A stretch of 64,000 nucleotides of DNA from Paucidesulfovibrio longus DSM 6739 (GTDB lineage Bacteria > Desulfobacterota > Desulfovibrionia > Desulfovibrionales > Desulfovibrionaceae): contig NZ_ATVA01000012.1 in the NCBI RefSeq assembly GCF_000420485.1, positions 310,001-374,000 of the forward strand, given 5' to 3'. The notes under the pieces are model-generated. The model did no database searches, had not been told where the DNA came from, and saw only the letters and a program-made list of their open reading frames with translations. The number at the start of each line of letters is the position of its first letter. The first letter of the stretch is position 1. Shown here piece by piece: positions 60,374-64,000 of the stretch. The translations under genes were made by a program, and so were the position numbers.

Positions 60374-60689
60374 GGGTCGTCCTCCTTTGGGGGCGTCGTT
60401 CACGGTCGAGTTGGTGTTCGTGGCCTCGGTCTTGGCTGAAGTGGGGCCGCTTGCGGGTCGGGAGCACCCTGCGGCTGCCTCGTTCGTCATTTGCCTCTCC
60501 TGATTCGAAGTTTTGTATTGTAATCAGCTATGTCGTCATGCTGGTCGAATAGACGATTAAAATGGCTATACCCCGAACGGGCGAGGGTGTCATCTCCGTG
60601 AGATGAAAAATCGTGCGGCGTCATGCGGGATTTTGTGGCAGGCCAGGGGGTGGAGGACAGAATCTTGTGCGGTGCGCAGGAAATGCAAA

Positions 60690-60709
60690 AGGGGCGCGAT
60701 CGCGCCCCT
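60690..60709 (-). terminator. Terminator of the small gene at 60752
   Basis: The perfectly self-complementary AGGGGCGCGATCGCGCCCCT is followed on the minus strand by TTTGCAT. Outer ATGCAA/TTGCAT bases extend the stem. Confidence 0.7.
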
Positions 60710-60751
60710 GGTCTTGCATGGCATGTGGTTCGGCGGGCAAGGCCGCCCGTG

Positions 60752-60949
60752 CTACGCGCCCAGTTCGATCTCGGCGTCCACGATTTCCTTGCCGCGGGCC
60801 ACGGCCATTTCCTCGGTGTTGCCTGCGGTGTTCAGATGCTTGACCCGCCCCTGGGGGGAGGTCAGCTTCAGCGAAAAGCTGGCGCAATAGTCGCCTTCCG
60901 GGCGCAGTTCCAGGGTCCAGCCCTTGTATTGCTTGGTGATGTTCGACAT
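60752..60949 (-). CDS. Small protein of unknown function
   Basis: This 65-residue soluble protein starts at ATG 60949 behind a strong GGAGGTGCCAT site. It has the sequence features YKGWTLELRPEGDYCASF, then KLTSPQGRVKHLNTAG and a charged C-terminal helix EEMAVARGKEIVDAEIE. A single Cys is present. The balanced composition, good ribosome site and own terminator support it as real. No family was recognised. Confidence 0.7.
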   Translation of the reverse strand: MSNITKQYKGWTLELRPEGDYCASFSLKLTSPQGRVKHLNTAGNTEEMAVARGKEIVDAEIELGA

Positions 60950-61038
60950 ATGGCACCTCCGTTTGTTGCTCTATATAAAAAGATAATCACGAACCGGCGA
61001 ATGTCAAACCGCCTCCGGCGCGCGGCCCGGCTGCGGGC

Positions 61039-61251
61039 TCAGCGCTTCCGTTCGGAGGGGCAGCCGCTGCAATTCGCGTCCTTGCCGGGGTCGTAGTTTC
61101 CGAGTCCGGTCGGGGCGCTCTTGCAGCCCTCGCAGCCGCCGGAGCAGCCGCAGGCAGAGCCGGAGGCGCGATATTGGCGCACGAGCCGCCGGATGACGAA
61201 GAATGCGGCTACGGCCACGATGACGAGTACGATGAGGGTGTCGGGACGCAT
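61039..61251 (-). CDS. Small Cys-rich membrane protein (FeoB-associated type)
   Basis: This 70-residue protein has one membrane segment (about 5-22) and six Cys in its tail (ACGCSGGCEGCKS and NCSGCPSE). The ATG at 61251 follows GGAGGATAGAC, two bases after the stop of the permease gene. Its place in the ArsR-controlled operon suggests a metal-related role alongside the permease. It resembles the protein at 59382. Confidence 0.72.
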   Translation of the reverse strand: MRPDTLIVLVIVAVAAFFVIRRLVRQYRASGSACGCSGGCEGCKSAPTGLGNYDPGKDANCSGCPSERKR

Positions 61252-61253
61252 GT

Positions 61254-62360
61254 CTATCCTCCGAAGGGAGTGCTTGAGCCGCCGAAGCAGCGGCGACGGC
61301 AGCGGTTGATGAGATTTCCGGCGAAGGGCGCGGCCAGCAGCGCGGCCAGGACCAGGGCCGAGATCCAGTGCAGCGGTCCCTGGGTTTCCGCCTGGAGGGG
61401 ACGCGCCCAGGCCGTGGTGGAAAAGCCCAGGGCGGCGTAAAGCTCGTTGGCTGCCAGTCCGAGCAGGAGCGAGCAGATCAGTATCGAGCCGAGGTAGACC
61501 AGGGCGGCGCGCCTGCCGATGATCTTCGAGACCATGCCGAAGGAGGCCAGGTTCGTGGCCGGTCCGGCCAGGAGAAAGACCAGGGCCGCGCCGGGCGAGA
61601 GGCCCTTGAGCGCGAGCGCCGCCACGATGGGCGTGGACGAGGTCGCGCAGACGTAGAGCGGAGCGGCCACGACCAGCGCGGCCAGGAGCGGCAGCAGCCC
61701 GTCGCCGAGGTAGCGTTCGATGAGCCCGGGGGGCATCAGGGCCGTGAGCGCTCCGGCCAGGAGCACGCCGAGCACGAACCAGCCGCCGATGTCCGGAAGC
61801 AGGTCCGTGAAGGCGTAGCGAATGCCGCTGCGCAGCTTGTGGGCGAGTCCCGGCTTGGCCGTGGCGCAGGAACCGTCGCAACCGCAGCCGGAGCAGGACG
61901 CTTCAAGAGGATTGTCCCCTGCCGGGGCGGATTCGCCGGAACCGGGGCGTTCCAGGGCGTTCACGCCGATGCCCGCCACGGTCGCCGTGATGAGGGCGGC
62001 CAAGGGCCGCAGCAGGGTCATGACCGGGTCGAGCAAGGCCCAGGTGATGGCCAGGGAATCCACGCCTGTTTCCGGGGTGGAGATCAGGAACGCGGCTGTG
62101 GAGCCGCGGCTCGCGCCCTGCCTGCGCAGTCCCGCAGCGGCCGGAGCCACGCCGCAGCTGCAAAGGGGGATGGGCGCGCCGAGCAGCGAGGCCTTGAGCA
62201 CTCCGGAAAGCCGGGAGCCGCCCAGGTGGCGGGAAACCAGGTCGGCGGGCAGAAACGCCCGCAAAAGCCCCGCGGCCAGGAAGCCGAAGAGCATGTACGG
62301 CGCGGATTCCAGAAATACGTCCCACGAAGCCGCAAGGATGTTCAGGATGATGTCGGGCAC
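61254..62360 (-). CDS. SO_0444-family metal-efflux permease
   Basis: This 368-residue permease has about ten hydrophobic segments with the family motif IPLCSCGVAPAAAGLRRQGA near residues 63-82 and a repeat form PLYVCATSSTPIVAALALKG. A cytoplasmic loop holds a CSGCGCDGSC cluster. Family members export copper or zinc (by recall), and related permeases export arsenic. The start is GTG 62360 behind AAGAAGGTAAAC; the longer reading from TTG 62396 would run through the operator. It lies 54 bases after the ArsR gene. Confidence 0.82.
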   Translation of the reverse strand: MPDIILNILAASWDVFLESAPYMLFGFLAAGLLRAFLPADLVSRHLGGSRLSGVLKASLLGAPIPLCSCGVAPAAAGLRRQGASRGSTAAFLISTPETGVDSLAITWALLDPVMTLLRPLAALITATVAGIGVNALERPGSGESAPAGDNPLEASCSGCGCDGSCATAKPGLAHKLRSGIRYAFTDLLPDIGGWFVLGVLLAGALTALMPPGLIERYLGDGLLPLLAALVVAAPLYVCATSSTPIVAALALKGLSPGAALVFLLAGPATNLASFGMVSKIIGRRAALVYLGSILICSLLLGLAANELYAALGFSTTAWARPLQAETQGPLHWISALVLAALLAAPFAGNLINRCRRRCFGGSSTPFGG

Positions 62361-62377
62361 GTTTACCTTCTTACGTG

Positions 62378-62391
62378 TGAGCAAATGTTCA
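62378..62391 (-). promoter_or_regulatory. ArsR operator candidate before the permease
   Basis: TGAGCAAATGTTCA (plus-strand reading) is an inverted repeat TGAGCA/TGTTCA with two central bases, 18 bases upstream of the permease GTG. Confidence 0.6.
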
Positions 62392-62414
62392 TGCAATAAG
62401 GCCCAAAAAAAGGG

Positions 62415-62771
62415 CTAGCCGTGGCGCACGTGGTCCAGACCTTCGGCAATGAGCCCGCGCACGTGATCGTCGTCCAGGCTGTAGAAGACCACCTTGCCCT
62501 GCTTGCGGAAGCGCACCAGCCGGGAGGTCCGCAGCACCCGGAGCTGGTGGGACACCGCGGAAGGGGTCATCTCCAGCAGGGCGGCCAGGTCGCAGACGCA
62601 CAGCTCGCCCGGAAAAAGCGCACGCAGGAGCCGCACGCGGGTCGGGTCGGCCAGCACCTTGAACAGCTCCGCGAGGCGGGCCACTTCCTGGTCCGGCAGC
62701 ATGCCCTGGCGGGCGGTTTCCACGGCCTGGGCGTGCACGCAGTCAATCGAGCAGACCGGATTGGGCGTCAT
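62415..62771 (-). CDS. ArsR/SmtB-family metal-sensing repressor
   Basis: This 118-residue winged-helix repressor has the CadC-type metal motif ELCVCDLA (Cys58, Cys60) in the recognition region and Cys7/Cys11 at its N-terminus, typical of Cd/Pb/Zn sensors. The DNA-binding helix MTPSAVSHQLRVLRTSRLV is well kept. Two matching operators (62378 and 62789) flank the gene, so it probably represses itself and the permease. The ATG at 62771 follows GAGGAACGACGA. Confidence 0.92.
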   Translation of the reverse strand: MTPNPVCSIDCVHAQAVETARQGMLPDQEVARLAELFKVLADPTRVRLLRALFPGELCVCDLAALLEMTPSAVSHQLRVLRTSRLVRFRKQGKVVFYSLDDDHVRGLIAEGLDHVRHG

Positions 62772-62788
62772 TCGTCGTTCCTCATGCG

Positions 62789-62820
62789 TGAATAGTTGCT
62801 CATTCGTTCCTTTCTGTCAA
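62789..62820 (-). promoter_or_regulatory. arsR promoter with operator
   Basis: On the minus strand TTGACA lies at 62820-62815. TGAATAGTTGCTCA (plus reading, 62789-62802) lies where the -10 element is expected and has the same TGA-TCA dyad as the site at 62378. Confidence 0.58.
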
Positions 62821-63084
62821 GTCGGGGTTGCCAGAGGGCTGGGAAGCGGATAAGGTTTCCTTTCGTGTTCAGCCAGCAGGGCTTCGCCCCTGTCCGACAC
62901 TTGAATACTCCCGTCGTCGGCGCTGTTGTTGAGAGCGCATTTCTCGCGCGGTGAAACGCGCAGCGGAACCCGCTTTCGGGAGGTTCCGGCCGTGAGGGTT
63001 TCTGTCGGTCCGAGTTGCTGGCTCCCGTTTACAGCCGCAGGGATCCGGTCCCTGTTTTTTTTTGCAATGCCTATCAGAATGGGG

Positions 63085-63522
63085 ATGACCGTGGAAAAGA
63101 CGTATCAGGCGGGCGAGGCGATCGAATCCAAGTGCAACCGCTGCAAGGACGTGCGCATGCACGTCATCGTGGCCATGGACGAGGGCGAGATCGTCAAGGT
63201 CCAGTGCAAGACCTGCGGCAGCCTGCACAAGCACCCCAAAGCCAAGAAGGCTGCCGTTGCAAGGCCGCGCGGCGCGCGCGCCGTGGCCAAGACCGTGAAG
63301 GCGCTCAAGAGCGCCGCCGAACAGGTCCAAGAATGGGAAGGCGCGCTCAACGGAAAGGACATGGGCGCGGCCAAGCCTTTCGGCTCTGCGGATTCCGCAG
63401 TGGAAGGCGGGCTCATCGACCACCCCAAGTTCGGAGTCGGCGTGGTTCAGAAGCTCGTGGCGCCGGACAAGATGGAAGTGCTCTTCCGCAACGGGTCCAA
63501 GCTGATGGTCCGCTCCATCTAG
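63085..63522 (+). CDS. Zinc-ribbon protein, function unknown
   Basis: The protein is about 145 residues. Two CxxC pairs lie in CNRCKDVRMHVI and VQCKTCGSLHKHP (residues about 16-50), forming a zinc ribbon. A basic, Ala/Lys-rich linker follows, and the C-terminus (about 110-145) is a small domain with DHPKFGVGVVQKLV and MEVLFRNGSKLMV, similar to CarD-like or chromo-like beta folds. The start is uncertain among ATG 63067, ATG 63085 and GTG 63091; GGGGATGACC best supports the last two. It may bind nucleic acid, but no function is known. Confidence 0.65.
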   Translation: MTVEKTYQAGEAIESKCNRCKDVRMHVIVAMDEGEIVKVQCKTCGSLHKHPKAKKAAVARPRGARAVAKTVKALKSAAEQVQEWEGALNGKDMGAAKPFGSADSAVEGGLIDHPKFGVGVVQKLVAPDKMEVLFRNGSKLMVRSI

Positions 63523-63561
63523 CGCACGACCTAGCCCGGCCGTTCCGGCGGCCCGGAATGA

Positions 63562-63587
63562 AAAAGCCCCTCGCACGAGGGGCTTTT
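63562..63587. terminator. Bidirectional intrinsic terminator
   Basis: AAAAGCCCCTCG pairs with CGAGGGGCTTTT around CA. Runs of T follow in both directions, ending the zinc-ribbon gene and the convergent gene at 63689. Confidence 0.9.
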
Positions 63588-63688
63588 CTTTTGGCGTTGG
63601 CGATGCCCGGCCCGACCAGAACACCATCCTGAACGCCGTCCGGAACGCCCGGCCACATCGCCCGGCCCAGGTCCGGACCTTTCGGCGG

Positions 63689-63976
63689 CTAGTCGCGCTT
63701 CCGGCGGCTCGCGCCCCAGGCGAGCAGGCCGCCGATGCCCACGATGTAGCCGATGCCGCCCGCCACTTCCGTGGGGGTGACGCCTTCGTCCTGCATCATG
63801 GCCAGGGTCCGGTTCACCGGAGCGAGCCGCTTGGCCACGCCTTTTTCCACGATCTGCTCGATGGCCGCGAGGTCGTCCTGGTCCAGGGTGGCGGAGAAGG
63901 CCGCAGCCGGGGAAAAGGCGCAGGGCAGCAGCAAGGCCGCGCCCAGCGCGATGGCGGAAAGAGTCTTGCGCAGCAT
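63689..63976 (-). CDS. Small exported protein with C-terminal membrane segment
   Basis: This 95-residue protein has a signal peptide (cleavage after AAA near residue 26), a charged helical middle (DDLAAIEQIVEKGVAKRL), and a C-terminal hydrophobic segment (about 72-89) ending in GASRRKRD. That layout, a membrane helix plus Arg tail, recalls exported proteins anchored at the C-terminus, but no PEP-like motif precedes it. It is reported here as hypothetical; any exosortase link is conjecture. Confidence 0.6.
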   Translation of the reverse strand: MLRKTLSAIALGAALLLPCAFSPAAAFSATLDQDDLAAIEQIVEKGVAKRLAPVNRTLAMMQDEGVTPTEVAGGIGYIVGIGGLLAWGASRRKRD

Positions 63977-64000
63977 CGTCCGGCTCCTCTACTTGTATTC

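Noticed and set aside
62361-62396. A TTG start at 62396 for the permease
   Set aside because: That reading has no ribosome site and would translate the ArsR operator. GTG 62360 has AAGAAGG at proper distance.

Overview
The window is GC-rich, almost fully coding DNA from what looks like a deltaproteobacterium of the Desulfovibrio type. The clues are a selenocysteine peroxiredoxin, a sodium-pumping oxaloacetate decarboxylase beside PEP carboxykinase, small Cys-rich membrane proteins of the FeoB-associated kind, an MSHA-like pilus locus and an exosortase-linked exopolysaccharide (EPS) locus. The taxonomic placement is inference; no rRNA, tRNA, CRISPR array, insertion sequence or prophage was recognised.

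Region 1 (1-13,700) is an MSHA/type IV pilus locus. It holds the end of a secretin, a MshM-like ATPase, a MshE assembly ATPase with an N-terminal c-di-GMP-binding-type domain, a platform protein, two near-twin pilins, two PilT-like retraction ATPases, a response-regulator diguanylate cyclase, a large pilin-like protein fused to bactofilin-like repeats, and three convergent minor pilins. The cyclase and the MshE domain suggest local c-di-GMP control of pilus assembly.

Region 2 (13,700-22,800) is mostly housekeeping or transport: a lipoprotein alkaline phosphatase, a YibE/F membrane protein, an amphi-Trp domain protein, a polar amino-acid ABC transporter, a DMT exporter, a DHH-type phosphoesterase and a DUF1992 protein.

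Region 3 (22,800-50,000) is a 27-kb divergent EPS/exosortase locus. The minus-strand arm carries a chain-length protein, a tyrosine-kinase homologue that has lost its key ATPase residues, an ExeA-like ATPase, an O-antigen-ligase-like polymerase, four glycosyltransferase modules (one fused to a radical SAM enzyme), two sulfotransferases, a hexapeptide acetyltransferase, a flippase and a pectate-lyase-fold protein. The plus-strand arm carries a Wza-like export protein, an outer-membrane beta-barrel, a PAPS-synthetase-like protein with a degenerate sulfurylase half, an exosortase-EpsI fusion, a priming sugar transferase and a PrsT-like TPR lipoprotein. The 640-bp intergenic region holds two divergent sigma-54 promoter candidates flanking one inverted repeat. 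The gene content predicts a sulfated polymer made under sigma-54 control.

Region 4 (50,000-64,000) holds a DEAD-box helicase, a periplasmic solute-binding protein, a lone receiver domain, pckA, the oadB/oadG/oadA genes, a YjbQ protein, a DUF2325 gene behind a Fur-like operator-promoter, the selenoprotein peroxiredoxin with a SECIS-like hairpin, an ArsR-permease-Cys-rich metal operon with two matching operators, and a zinc-ribbon protein.
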